From Candidatus Didemnitutus sp. (GTDB lineage Bacteria > Verrucomicrobiota > Verrucomicrobiia > Opitutales > Opitutaceae): a DNA stretch of 28,810 nt. The notes under the pieces were generated by a model. The model was not told where the DNA came from. It saw nothing but the letters and a program-made list of their open reading frames with translations, and searched no databases. This document shows positions 8,281-15,499 of the stretch, in pieces. Position 1 is the stretch's first letter. Every line of letters starts with the position of its first letter. The stretch spans positions 1 through 28,810 of the forward strand of contig JAUXOH010000067.1 of NCBI GenBank assembly GCA_030682505.1, read 5' to 3'. Made by a program: the position numbers and the translations under genes.

Positions 8281-9633
8281 ATGCGGCTCGACAAATACAT
8301 CACTCGCGGACGGGTGGCCGACTTGGCGCACACCGACATGGAGGGCGCGCTCGAGGAGTTGTTGAATCTCACCGTCGATCGACTGCCGGACCTCGACAAG
8401 TCGGCGCTGCTGAAAGGCCTGCTGCGCCGGGAAAACACCATGACGACCTACCTTGGTCAGGGGGTGGCGTTGCCGCACGTCCGGACGAAGATGGGACGTC
8501 GCTACGTGATCGCCGTGGGCCGCAGCCACTCGGGCATTCGCTATGACGGGGCGATGGAGAACGAGCCCGTGCGACTCGTCATCATGCTCATCGCCGGCGA
8601 ACGCACGCGAGATTACCTCAAGGTGCTCGCCTCGCTGGCGCGGCTGCTGAAAGAGGCGGATTTTGTCGACAGCCTCGTCAACGCTCCGGACCTCGACACG
8701 CTCTATCAACGGCTGTTCGCAGGACTCGGCGGAATCGCGGCCAAACCGGTGCCGACGCCCTCGAACCGCGTCAATCGCGTCATGCTCAGCGAAGCGGCGA
8801 AAATCGCCCGCGGCACGGGTTGCAAGGCGATCATGGTTTTTGGCGACACCTTCACGAGCGGGTTTGAAGCGCCCAAGTGGGGCACGGGACTGAAGGTTTT
8901 TCTCGTGACGCGGAATCTGTCCGACGCCGAGGATCATCCGGGCCAATATGCGGACACGATTCAGGTGCGGTCTTTTTCCAACCAGCGCTTGGCGCAGTTG
9001 CGCAGCGCGGTGCTCGTCGGCTTGACGCGCGGGACAATCGAATTTTCCGATCGGGTATGCTGCGTGGGCGGCATCGCGGGGAGCAATCAATTCGACACCG
9101 TCGTGGTCGTGGATGTGGAAAAGGAGTTCCAAACCCTGCTCTCCGGTCACGCCGATCTGTTGCCCGATGACGTGAAGCCCGAGGTCTTGGAGCGCTTGAT
9201 CGGGGTCGCGACCGAACTGGCCGTCGAGGGTCGCGAAGGCCGGCCGGTGGGCTGCTTGTTTGTGGTCGGCAATAGTGCCGCGGTGGAGCGACTCTCCAAG
9301 CCGCTGGTGTTGAACCCGTTCTACGGTTATCGCGACGAGGATAGGAATATCCTCAATCCGTTCATGGATGAAACGATCAAGGAATTTTCGTCCGTCGACG
9401 GGGCCTTTATCATCCGCGGTGACGGCGTGGTGGAAACGGCCGGATCGCTCCTGCAGGCGTCGGAGCATTCGCTCTCACTCCCGAGCGGTTTGGGCTCCCG
9501 GCACGCGGCGGCGTCGGCGATTTCGGTGGCGGTGGATTGTATCGCCATTGTGGTCTCATCCAGCACGGGGCAAGTGACGCTTTTCCGCCGCGGGGTGATG
9601 ATTCCCCTGACCGAGAAGAAGGTAACCGTCTGA
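8281..9633 (+). CDS. Predicted diadenylate cyclase with N-terminal PTS EIIA-like and PK_C-like domains
   Basis: 450 residues, three parts. Residues 1-150 resemble a fructose/nitrogen-type PTS EIIA domain: GQGVALPHVRTKMGRRYVIA contains the position of the phosphorylated histidine (H66), followed by VGRSHSGIRYDG and RLVIMLIAGERTRDYLKVLA. Residues 165-280 resemble the pyruvate kinase C-terminal fold: VMLSEAAKIARGTGCKAIMV and GLKVFLVTRN. Residues 285-445 look like a DisA_N/DAC domain: SVDGAFIIRGDGVVETAG carries the DGA motif (373-375), and GLGSRHAAASAISVAVDCIA carries a variant of the RHR motif (SRH 406-408, then Ala instead of Arg), then VVSSSTGQVTLFRRG. DAC domains make c-di-AMP from two ATP. 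PK_C plus DAC matches what I recall of archaeal DacZ; the added EIIA domain is unusual. No membrane segment, so cytoplasmic. Activity is inferred. Confidence 0.75.
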   Translation: MRLDKYITRGRVADLAHTDMEGALEELLNLTVDRLPDLDKSALLKGLLRRENTMTTYLGQGVALPHVRTKMGRRYVIAVGRSHSGIRYDGAMENEPVRLVIMLIAGERTRDYLKVLASLARLLKEADFVDSLVNAPDLDTLYQRLFAGLGGIAAKPVPTPSNRVNRVMLSEAAKIARGTGCKAIMVFGDTFTSGFEAPKWGTGLKVFLVTRNLSDAEDHPGQYADTIQVRSFSNQRLAQLRSAVLVGLTRGTIEFSDRVCCVGGIAGSNQFDTVVVVDVEKEFQTLLSGHADLLPDDVKPEVLERLIGVATELAVEGREGRPVGCLFVVGNSAAVERLSKPLVLNPFYGYRDEDRNILNPFMDETIKEFSSVDGAFIIRGDGVVETAGSLLQASEHSLSLPSGLGSRHAAASAISVAVDCIAIVVSSSTGQVTLFRRGVMIPLTEKKVTV

Positions 9634-9690
9634 ACCGGCGACGGTTGGCGTTCACCGGAGCGAACCGGCCCCGCCGAAAAAAAATTAAGG

Positions 9691-9718
9691 TTGCACGAGG
9701 CAGGGGCCGGGCTTTGCT
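9691..9718 (+). promoter_or_regulatory. Candidate promoter of rpmG
   Basis: TTGCAC (9691-9696), 16-nt spacer, TTTGCT (9713-9718), 26 nt before the rpmG ATG. An A-rich block (eight A) lies just upstream of the -35, in the position of an UP element, as expected for a highly expressed ribosomal protein gene. Confidence 0.55.
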
Positions 9719-9744
9719 CTCGTCCCTTACCACCCATTTAAGCC

Positions 9745-9909
9745 ATGCAAGAAACTGTCACACTCGAGTGCACTGAAGCCCGCAAAGAAGGTAAACCTGT
9801 CTCGCGCTACCTCACCAAGCGCAACAAGAAGACTGTTACCGAGCGCATTGAGAAGAAGAAGTATAATCCTCATCTCAAACGCCATACCCTCCACAAGGAG
9901 ATCAAGTAA
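9745..9909 (+). CDS. rpmG: 50S ribosomal protein L33
   Basis: 54-residue basic ribosomal protein of the large subunit. Sequence MQETVTLECTEARKEGKPVS, then RYLTKRNKKTVTERIEKKKY and NPHLKRHTLHKEIK: the pattern 'v.LeCte........Y.t.KNk+.t..riekkKYnP.l++HtlhkE.K' is that of L33. Only the first of the zinc-ribbon cysteines is present (C9), so this is a zinc-independent (C-minus) form. It has its own promoter candidate and an intrinsic terminator 36 nt after the stop, so it is probably a single-gene unit. Confidence 0.95.
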   Translation: MQETVTLECTEARKEGKPVSRYLTKRNKKTVTERIEKKKYNPHLKRHTLHKEIK

Positions 9910-9945
9910 CGCGTTGGGCGTCCGGGCAGAGGCCCGCTGATTTTG

Positions 9946-9970
9946 AGCCGGCCAATGGACCGGCTTTTTT
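9946..9970 (+). terminator. Intrinsic terminator after rpmG
   Basis: Stem AGCCGG / CCGGCT (9946-9951 and 9960-9965) with an 8-nt loop, followed by a run of T to 9970. It closes the rpmG transcript before the convergent small gene. Confidence 0.8.
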
Positions 9971-9989
9971 CGTGGCCGGTCGCGACCAC

Positions 9990-10256
9990 CTACCGACCGC
10001 TCGCCGAGGGGAACCGCGGGGTCTGCTCGCGCCGCGCCGAGACTTGCGCCCGCCGGTTGGAACGCCACGCATCGCGGTGCTTCCGGATCCAATCGAGCAG
10101 CGCGCGTTCGAAACCGATATCGTAGCCGAGTCGCTCCGACTCGATCCACTTGTGCTTCAGGATCTCTTCCCGCTCCGCGAGAAACTCCTGATAGAGACTC
10201 GACTGCTTGACGAACTCCTTGCTGCCCTTGGTCTCGACTGTGCCGGTTTTCGCCAT
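9990..10256 (-). CDS. Small conserved-looking protein of unknown function
   Basis: 88 residues, start ATG 10254-10256. It is soluble, helical and highly charged, with no signal or membrane segment. The core KEFVKQSSLYQEFLAEREEI and HKWIESERLGYDIGFE, then RALLDWIRKHRDAWR, looks like a real, conserved alpha-helical domain. The last 20 residues (QVSARREQTPRFPSASGR) are low-complexity. I have a weak memory of similar short bacterial proteins annotated as unknown, but cannot name a family. It is convergent with rpmG and 110 nt from mrp's stop on the same strand. A real gene is likely because the residue composition is far from that of the shadow frames. Confidence 0.7.
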   Translation of the reverse strand: MAKTGTVETKGSKEFVKQSSLYQEFLAEREEILKHKWIESERLGYDIGFERALLDWIRKHRDAWRSNRRAQVSARREQTPRFPSASGR

Positions 10257-10366
10257 GGGAACACGGTTATCGACGACCGTCCGAGGGCTGCGCGCAGAAC
10301 CGTAGATTCGCCGAGGTGACCTTCATTGCTTCTAATTAGGATTCAGGTTTCGCGCCTGTCAACTGA

Positions 10367-11428
10367 CTAGACCTTGAGTTTGGCGAGCAGGGTCTCGGCA
10401 ATTCCCCGGAAAACGAGGGCCGGTTTGCTCTGGGGAGTGTTCACCACGATGGGCAGGCCGCAATCACCGCCGGCCCGAATTTCGGGGAAGAGCGGCACCT
10501 GGCCGAGCAGGGACGTGCCGAGCGCGTCGGCCGTCGTCGCCCCGCCGCCTTCGCCAAACAGGGCTTGGCGGTTGCCCGCGGCATCCTCGAACCAGCTCAT
10601 GTTTTCCGCCACCCCGAGCAGGGGCACGTTGACCTTTTGGAACATGATGCCGCCCTTGCGCGCCACATTCGTGGCGGCGAGTTGCGGGGTGGTGACGATG
10701 ACCGCGCCGTCGAGCGGCAGGGTTTGCACCAACGAAAGCTGGGCGTCGCCCGTGCCGGGAGGCAAATCGACGAGGAGGACATCCAGTTCGCCCCACTGCA
10801 CATTCTGGACGAATTGCTGGATCGTCTTCATCACCATCGGTCCCCGCCAGACCACCGGGGTGTTTTCATCGACGAGGAAACCCATCGACATGACCTTCAC
10901 GCCGTGACGTTCGAGCGGCACGAGGGACTCGCCGTTGATTTCAGGTCGGCCGGAGATGCCCATCATCAACGGCACGGAAGGGCCATAGATGTCGCAGTCC
11001 ATCAGCCCCACGCGACCGGGCCGGCCCTTGGCCTCCAGCACTTGGGCCAGCGCGCAGGCGAGGTTGACGGCGAAAGTTGACTTGCCCACGCCACCCTTGC
11101 CGGACGCGATCGCGACCGAGCGCTTGATGCCCGCCGGCGCGGTGCCGCCGGCTTGGTTGGCCTGCCCGGCGGGCTGGGCCGGTTTGGCCGCAGTGACGGC
11201 GAGTTCGACGATCACCTCGGTCACGCCGGGTTGGGCGCGCAGGCATTGCTCGATCTCTGTCTTCAGCTGGGTCGGCACTTTCGGGTCCGCGGTCGTGATC
11301 GCGACCGAGACTTTGGCGGTGCCGGCGTCAAAGGCGACCGAGCGCACGAGTCCGAAAGACACGATGTCGCGGCTGAAGCCGGGGTATTTGACTTGCTTGA
11401 GGGCTTCCTTGAGGGATTCGGTGGTCAC
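10367..11428 (-). CDS. mrp: Mrp/ApbC-type P-loop ATPase, iron-sulfur carrier family
   Basis: 353 residues, GTG start (11426-11428). N-terminal MIP18/DUF59-like domain (residues 1-78), an alanine/proline-rich linker (80-100), then the Mrp/NBP35 ATPase. The deviant Walker A GKGGVGKST is at 110-118, followed by LMDCDIYGPSVPLMMG, WRGPMVMKTIQQF, DVLLVDLPPGTGDAQLS and TTPQLAATNVARKG. Family members bind and transfer Fe-S clusters in the cytoplasm. The CxxC cluster-binding motif normally found just before FGEGGG is missing here: the corresponding stretch reads MSWFEDAAGNRQALFGEGGG (residues 277-296). It may be a CxxC-less Mrp with altered or no cluster binding. The gene is divergent from the TolB-like gene, 113 nt apart. 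Confidence 0.93.
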   Translation of the reverse strand: MTTESLKEALKQVKYPGFSRDIVSFGLVRSVAFDAGTAKVSVAITTADPKVPTQLKTEIEQCLRAQPGVTEVIVELAVTAAKPAQPAGQANQAGGTAPAGIKRSVAIASGKGGVGKSTFAVNLACALAQVLEAKGRPGRVGLMDCDIYGPSVPLMMGISGRPEINGESLVPLERHGVKVMSMGFLVDENTPVVWRGPMVMKTIQQFVQNVQWGELDVLLVDLPPGTGDAQLSLVQTLPLDGAVIVTTPQLAATNVARKGGIMFQKVNVPLLGVAENMSWFEDAAGNRQALFGEGGGATTADALGTSLLGQVPLFPEIRAGGDCGLPIVVNTPQSKPALVFRGIAETLLAKLKV

Positions 11429-11541
11429 AGGTGGATGGAAAATTGCTTGGAAAAGAAGAGGCTTTGACGTTGTTCGTAGCGTGTCGGGAGTAAAACAAAA
11501 TCCCGAAAACTCCTCTCTCCAGCAAATCTCCTCTTCGCATC

Positions 11542-12726
11542 ATGCAGAAAACTTTTGTCCTCATTCTCCTCCTCGCCGCCCTCGTGGCGCCCGCCTCGGC
11601 CCAACGCGATCGCGACATCGGGGTCGTGGAAGTCGATGCCGGCATCAACGCGCTCGCGGTTTCCGTGACGTCCTCCAATGGGGAGCTGCAAAGCCTCGCG
11701 CGCGTCGCGTTCAATGCGCACGGTCGTTACCGGTTGGTGGCCAGCGGCGGAGCCTACGCGATCGATTTCGCTCCGGTCAGCGCGAATCAGGTGCGCGTGA
11801 GCATCACGCGCGGCGGCGCCACGCTGTTGAGCGAAACCGTCGCCGGCACGAGCACCCGCAATGCGCTGCTCCGCGCCGCGGACGTGGCGGTGACGAAGAC
11901 CAGCGGGTTGCCGGGCTTTTTTGCGGGCAAGCTCGCGTTCATCGCCGAGCGCGGTGGCCAGCAGACGATCATGACGGGCGATCTTTTCTTCGGCGAAGTG
12001 CAGAGCTACCCGGTGTTGGGCAAGCAGATCATCGGCGCGCGCTGGTCGCCCGCGGGCGACAAGATCATGTTCACCAGCTACCGCACGGGCTTCCCCGACA
12101 TCTACACGCTGGATCTTCGCACGCAGCAGCTGACCACGTTCGTCAGTTTCAAGGGCACCAACAGCGGCGGTCGCTACAGCCCCGACGGTTCGCGGGTCGC
12201 GATGGTGTTGTCCGGTGAAGGCAATCCGGAGATCTACGTCGGCAACGCGCAGGGTCGCCAGATTCGCCGGCTGACCAACAATAGCTCGATCGAGGCGTCG
12301 CCCGCTTGGTCGCCGGATGGTTCCCGTTTGATCTTCACCTCCGATGCTGCCGGCGGACCGCAGCTGCACCTCATGTCCGCCGCCGGTGGCGCGATGCAAC
12401 GCCTCGCCACCAACGTTTCCCGCTACTGCGCCGAACCCGATTGGAGCACCGCCAATCCAAACAAGATTGTGTTCACCGCGGCGGTCGGTCGCGGTTATCA
12501 AATGGCGGTCTACGATCTGGCCACGCAAAATGCCAAGATCGTGTCCAAGGCGCCGATGGATGCCATCGAACCCGTCTGGACCGCCGATGGTCGCCACGCG
12601 ATTTGCACGTTCCGCAGTTCCACGTCGAAGGCCCTTTACCTCGTCGATACCGAGTCGGGCAAAGCCACCCGTCTCAGCCCGGCCGCGCTCGGCAACGCGT
12701 GGAACGCCGGTTATCTGCCGCAGTAA
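11542..12726 (+). CDS. TolB-like periplasmic beta-propeller protein
   Basis: 394 residues with a signal peptide (MQKTFVLILLLAALVAPASA, cleavage near ASA-QR). The N-terminal 110 residues resemble the TolB amino-terminal domain. The C-terminal half has several PD40 repeats of the 'WSPDGxxIxFTS' type: ARWSPAGDKIMFTSYRTG, GRYSPDGSRVAMVLS, PAWSPDGSRLIFTSDAAG, PDWSTANPNKIVFTA and PVWTADGRHAICTF. TolB works with Pal and TolA in outer-membrane integrity, but no tolA, tolQ, tolR or pal is nearby, so I leave the symbol empty. ymdB-like begins 24 nt downstream on the same strand; the two are probably co-transcribed. Confidence 0.88.
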   Translation: MQKTFVLILLLAALVAPASAQRDRDIGVVEVDAGINALAVSVTSSNGELQSLARVAFNAHGRYRLVASGGAYAIDFAPVSANQVRVSITRGGATLLSETVAGTSTRNALLRAADVAVTKTSGLPGFFAGKLAFIAERGGQQTIMTGDLFFGEVQSYPVLGKQIIGARWSPAGDKIMFTSYRTGFPDIYTLDLRTQQLTTFVSFKGTNSGGRYSPDGSRVAMVLSGEGNPEIYVGNAQGRQIRRLTNNSSIEASPAWSPDGSRLIFTSDAAGGPQLHLMSAAGGAMQRLATNVSRYCAEPDWSTANPNKIVFTAAVGRGYQMAVYDLATQNAKIVSKAPMDAIEPVWTADGRHAICTFRSSTSKALYLVDTESGKATRLSPAALGNAWNAGYLPQ

Positions 12727-12750
12727 CCCGCACCCGCAACCCGGCACCAC

Positions 12751-13527
12751 ATGAAGCTCCTGTTCATTGGCGATATCGTGGGCCGGCCGGGGCGCGACAT
12801 TGTTTGCGCATTGGTGCCCCGCCTGCGCGAGGAACGGGGAATCGATTTCGTCATCGCCAACGGCGAGAACGCCGCCGCGGGTTCGGGCATCACTGCCACC
12901 ATCGCCCGGACGCTGCTTGAGCACGGCGTCGATGCGATCACGCTGGGCGATCATGTGTGGGACCAAAAGGGGTGGGAGAACGAGATCGGCGATTTCGACC
13001 GCGTCTGCCGTCCGGCCAACTATCCCGCGACGTGCCCGGGCCGCACGCACCTGATCCTCGAGCGGAACGGATTCCGCTTGTTGGTGCTGACGGTGCTCGG
13101 CCGGAACTTCATGGGCCCCAAGGTGGATTGCCCGTTCGAGACGGCGGATCGTTTGCTGGCCGAGAACCAGGGCAAATTTGATGGGGCCCTCGTGGAGATT
13201 CACGCCGAGGCCACCTCGGAAAAACAGGCGATGGGCTGGCACTTCGACGGCCGCGTCACGGCCGTGCTCGGCACCCACACCCATGTCGCGACGGCCGATG
13301 GATCCCTGCTCAACCACCAGACCGCTTTCCAATGTGATGTGGGCATGACGGGTCCGCACGCCTCCGTGCTCGGCCGGGAAATCGAGCCGGTCATTGCGCG
13401 CTTCCGCAGCGGCATGCCGCGCCGCTTCGATGTCGCCACGGGCGATGTGCGGCTCTCGGCCACGCAGGTTGATTTCAACGCCGCGGGCCGCGCCGAACGG
13501 ATTGAATGGCTCAGTCTCACGGCATGA
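12751..13527 (+). CDS. YmdB-family metallophosphoesterase
   Basis: 258 residues, the usual size. The family (TIGR00282/YmdB) has a binuclear metal centre and members hydrolyse cyclic nucleotides such as 2',3'-cAMP. Visible metal ligands: D8 (FIGDIVGRPGR), E39/N40 (ANGENAAAGSGIT), H68, H151 (VEIHAEATSEKQAMGW), H176 and H178 (GTHTHVATAD). The position before H68 is Asp (TLGDHVWDQKG) where many homologues have Asn (GNH); an acidic residue can still bind metal. The end overlaps the next gene by 4 nt (ATGA), so translation is probably coupled. Cytoplasmic, no signal peptide. Confidence 0.93.
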   Translation: MKLLFIGDIVGRPGRDIVCALVPRLREERGIDFVIANGENAAAGSGITATIARTLLEHGVDAITLGDHVWDQKGWENEIGDFDRVCRPANYPATCPGRTHLILERNGFRLLVLTVLGRNFMGPKVDCPFETADRLLAENQGKFDGALVEIHAEATSEKQAMGWHFDGRVTAVLGTHTHVATADGSLLNHQTAFQCDVGMTGPHASVLGREIEPVIARFRSGMPRRFDVATGDVRLSATQVDFNAAGRAERIEWLSLTA

Positions 13528-14372
13528 AGTTTGCCCAGCCAGTCGCGGATGGGTGGGCGCCGGATGGTTCGCCGCTTCCCGCCGCGCTCGCGCGCACGAC
13601 CCACCTTTGTGTGGCCGCTCATCAGGACGACATCGAGATCATGGCTTATCACGGCATCGCCGCCTGTCGCGGCCAGAGTGAACATGCTTTCACCGGCGTG
13701 GTCGTGACCGATGGCGCCGGCAGTCCGCGCACGGGAAAATTTGCCGCATTCTCCGACGAGCAGATGAAGGTCGTGCGCCGCGACGAGCAACGCGCCGCCG
13801 CCCGGCTCGGCGGTTACGCGGCGATGATCCAACTCGGGCATCCGAGCGCGCAGGTGAAGGACGCGGCGCGGACCGAAGTCGGTCAGGACCTGGCGGCCAT
13901 CCTCAGCGTGGCGACTCCGCGCGTGGTTTATCTGCACAACCCCGCCGACAAGCACGACACGCACATCGCGGTTTTTCTCCGTTCCCTCGCGGCGTTGCGG
14001 GCGCTGCCGGCCGAGCGGCGACCGGCGCAGGTTTATGGCTGCGAAGTCTGGCGCGACCTCGACTGGTTGCTCGACGCCGACAAACAGGCGCTCGATGTCT
14101 CGGCCGAACCGCGCTTGGCGGCGGACTTGGTGGCGGTCTTCGCCTCCCAGATCGCCGGAGGCAAGCGCTACGATCTCGCCACCGCGGGCCGCCGGCTGGC
14201 CCATGCGACTTTTCACACCGCCCACGCCGCGGATCAGGCGGCGGCGCTGACTTGGGCGATGGACCTCACGCCGCTCGTGCGCGATCCCGAACTCTCGGTC
14301 GAGGAATTCGCGTTGGCGTATGTTGACCGGTTGCGCGCGGATGTCGCGGCCCGGTTGAAGAAATTCAGCTGA
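13524..14372 (+). CDS. PIG-L family deacetylase (LmbE-like)
   Basis: 282 residues, start ATG in the ATGA overlap with the YmdB-like gene (an in-frame ATG 18 nt upstream would sit inside it). Zinc-dependent N-deacetylase fold: the first metal motif is AAHQDDIE (H33, D35, D36; the usual form is AHPDDxE) and the second is H144/H147 in HNPADKHDTH. The family removes acetyl groups from GlcNAc-like sugars in glycolipids, bacillithiol or antibiotic pathways. The substrate here is unknown. The pairing with a phosphodiesterase does not by itself identify it. Confidence 0.9.
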   Translation: MKFAQPVADGWAPDGSPLPAALARTTHLCVAAHQDDIEIMAYHGIAACRGQSEHAFTGVVVTDGAGSPRTGKFAAFSDEQMKVVRRDEQRAAARLGGYAAMIQLGHPSAQVKDAARTEVGQDLAAILSVATPRVVYLHNPADKHDTHIAVFLRSLAALRALPAERRPAQVYGCEVWRDLDWLLDADKQALDVSAEPRLAADLVAVFASQIAGGKRYDLATAGRRLAHATFHTAHAADQAAALTWAMDLTPLVRDPELSVEEFALAYVDRLRADVAARLKKFS

Positions 14373-14438
14373 GTCGGCGCGGCGGGGATGACAGCATTTG
14401 GGCGTGTCATCCGGCAGTTTCGTCGCTTCCTTGGGCCC

Positions 14439-14852
14439 ATGGTCAAAAGCACCGGCACCTACCAGGGCGATTTCAACTGTCAGCTCATGCACGGTCCTTC
14501 CGGACAGCAGATCGACACCGACGCACCGAAGGACAACCACGGACGCGGGCTGGCTTTTTCGCCGACCGATCTTTTTTGCGCTTCGCTCGGTTCGTGCATG
14601 GTCACCACCATGGCGATCGCGGCCAAGAACCGGTTGGGATTCGATCTGACCGGGGCGAAATGGGAGGTGACCAAGGAGATGTCTGCGGACGCCCCGCGGC
14701 GCATCGTGCGCATCACCACCCAGATCTGGCTGCCGATTCCGAAGACCAAGGATCCGGAAGGAGTGCTGGAGCGCGCCGGTCTGGCCTGTCCGGTGAAGCG
14801 CAGCCTGAGCGCGGAGATCGAGACGCCGATTGTTTTCAACTGGGCGGAATAG
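14439..14852 (+). CDS. OsmC/Ohr family protein
   Basis: 137 residues from MVKSTGTYQGD; a longer frame begins at 14388 but adds 17 unconserved residues, so 14439 is chosen. Two redox cysteines typical of OsmC are present: C53 (ASLGSCMVTTMAI) and C117 (GLACPVKRSLS), with the SPTD motif (residues 41-44) before the first helix. OsmC proteins reduce organic hydroperoxides in the cytoplasm using a dihydrolipoyl or thiol partner. It lies 66 nt after the PIG-L gene and is probably the last gene of the cluster. Which substrate it prefers cannot be told. Confidence 0.9.
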   Translation: MVKSTGTYQGDFNCQLMHGPSGQQIDTDAPKDNHGRGLAFSPTDLFCASLGSCMVTTMAIAAKNRLGFDLTGAKWEVTKEMSADAPRRIVRITTQIWLPIPKTKDPEGVLERAGLACPVKRSLSAEIETPIVFNWAE

Positions 14853-14928
14853 GGGCGGGCGACGGGCCGCGCCGCGGGATCATTGCGCTGAAACCGGATG
14901 GCTTCGTGGCGGAGCTCTATCCGTCCGT

Positions 14929-15363
14929 TCAGCTGCGGGCCAACCGGTAGGTCCCGTTGAAGATCAGCTCCACGTTGTCGACTTGGATGCGCACCTTGAT
15001 CTTGCCGGACGAGCCGTCCGCCGGCTGAGCTTGGCCGGAGACCTTGCGCGGCTTCTTCTTGTGGTTCAACGCATGGCCGGTGAACGTGATGGCCTGCCCC
15101 GCGTCGAGTTGGGCGAGGTCATCGGCGGAAACGTCGATCATGATTTTGCCCGACTCGCTCCAGAAGAACCAGGGCACCACCTTCGCCTCGTAGGTGGTGG
15201 AAAAACCCTCCCCGTGGCGGATGAAATCGCCGGTATTGAGCGTCACGCTGCCCACGTAGATCGACGTTTTCATGGACGGCACGGTCACGCGTTCCCAACC
15301 GACCGGTTCGGTGGCGTGGAGGGTGGCGCCGAGCGCGAGGAAGGCCAGCAGGCGAAGAATCAC
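14929..15363 (-). CDS. Secreted protein of unknown function
   Basis: 144 residues from a GTG at 15361-15363; a longer open frame to 15669 overlaps argH and has shadow-like composition, so it is not used. A signal peptide is visible (MILRLLAFLALGATLHA, cleavage near HA-TE). The mature domain is beta-rich, with TSIYVGSVTLNTGDFIRHGEG, VVPWFFWSESGKIMIDVS and GKIKVRIQVDNVELIFNGTY. Acidic and basic residues alternate, but I recognise no family. It is convergent with the osmC-like gene (77 nt apart) and divergent from argH. Real gene likely; function unknown. Confidence 0.7.
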   Translation of the reverse strand: MILRLLAFLALGATLHATEPVGWERVTVPSMKTSIYVGSVTLNTGDFIRHGEGFSTTYEAKVVPWFFWSESGKIMIDVSADDLAQLDAGQAITFTGHALNHKKKPRKVSGQAQPADGSSGKIKVRIQVDNVELIFNGTYRLARS

Positions 15364-15461
15364 CCCTTCACCCTGAGGCGCGGTCCCCCGGCGGCAAACC
15401 GGAAATGGAAACCGGGCGGGCCGGCGAAACCTCTCCGCTCGGGGCGCGGACCAAAATCTCG

Positions 15462-15489
15462 TTGCATCCGCGGGGCGTGCGGCGTTGCT
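15462..15489 (+). promoter_or_regulatory. Candidate promoter of argH
   Basis: TTGCAT (15462-15467), 16-nt spacer, GTTGCT (15484-15489), only 10 nt before the argH ATG at 15500. It implies a very short or absent leader and fits the pattern at nuoA, rpmG and the MFS gene. Confidence 0.5.
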
Positions 15490-15499
15490 TCGCGCTCCT

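Noticed and set aside
11462..11500. TTGACG upstream of the TolB-like gene as a promoter
   Set aside because: No acceptable -10 at 15-18 nt; the region is also the divergent leader of mrp, so I left it unassigned.
11425..13359. 644-codon minus-strand frame
   Set aside because: Antisense to the TolB-like and YmdB-like genes; no domain recognisable.
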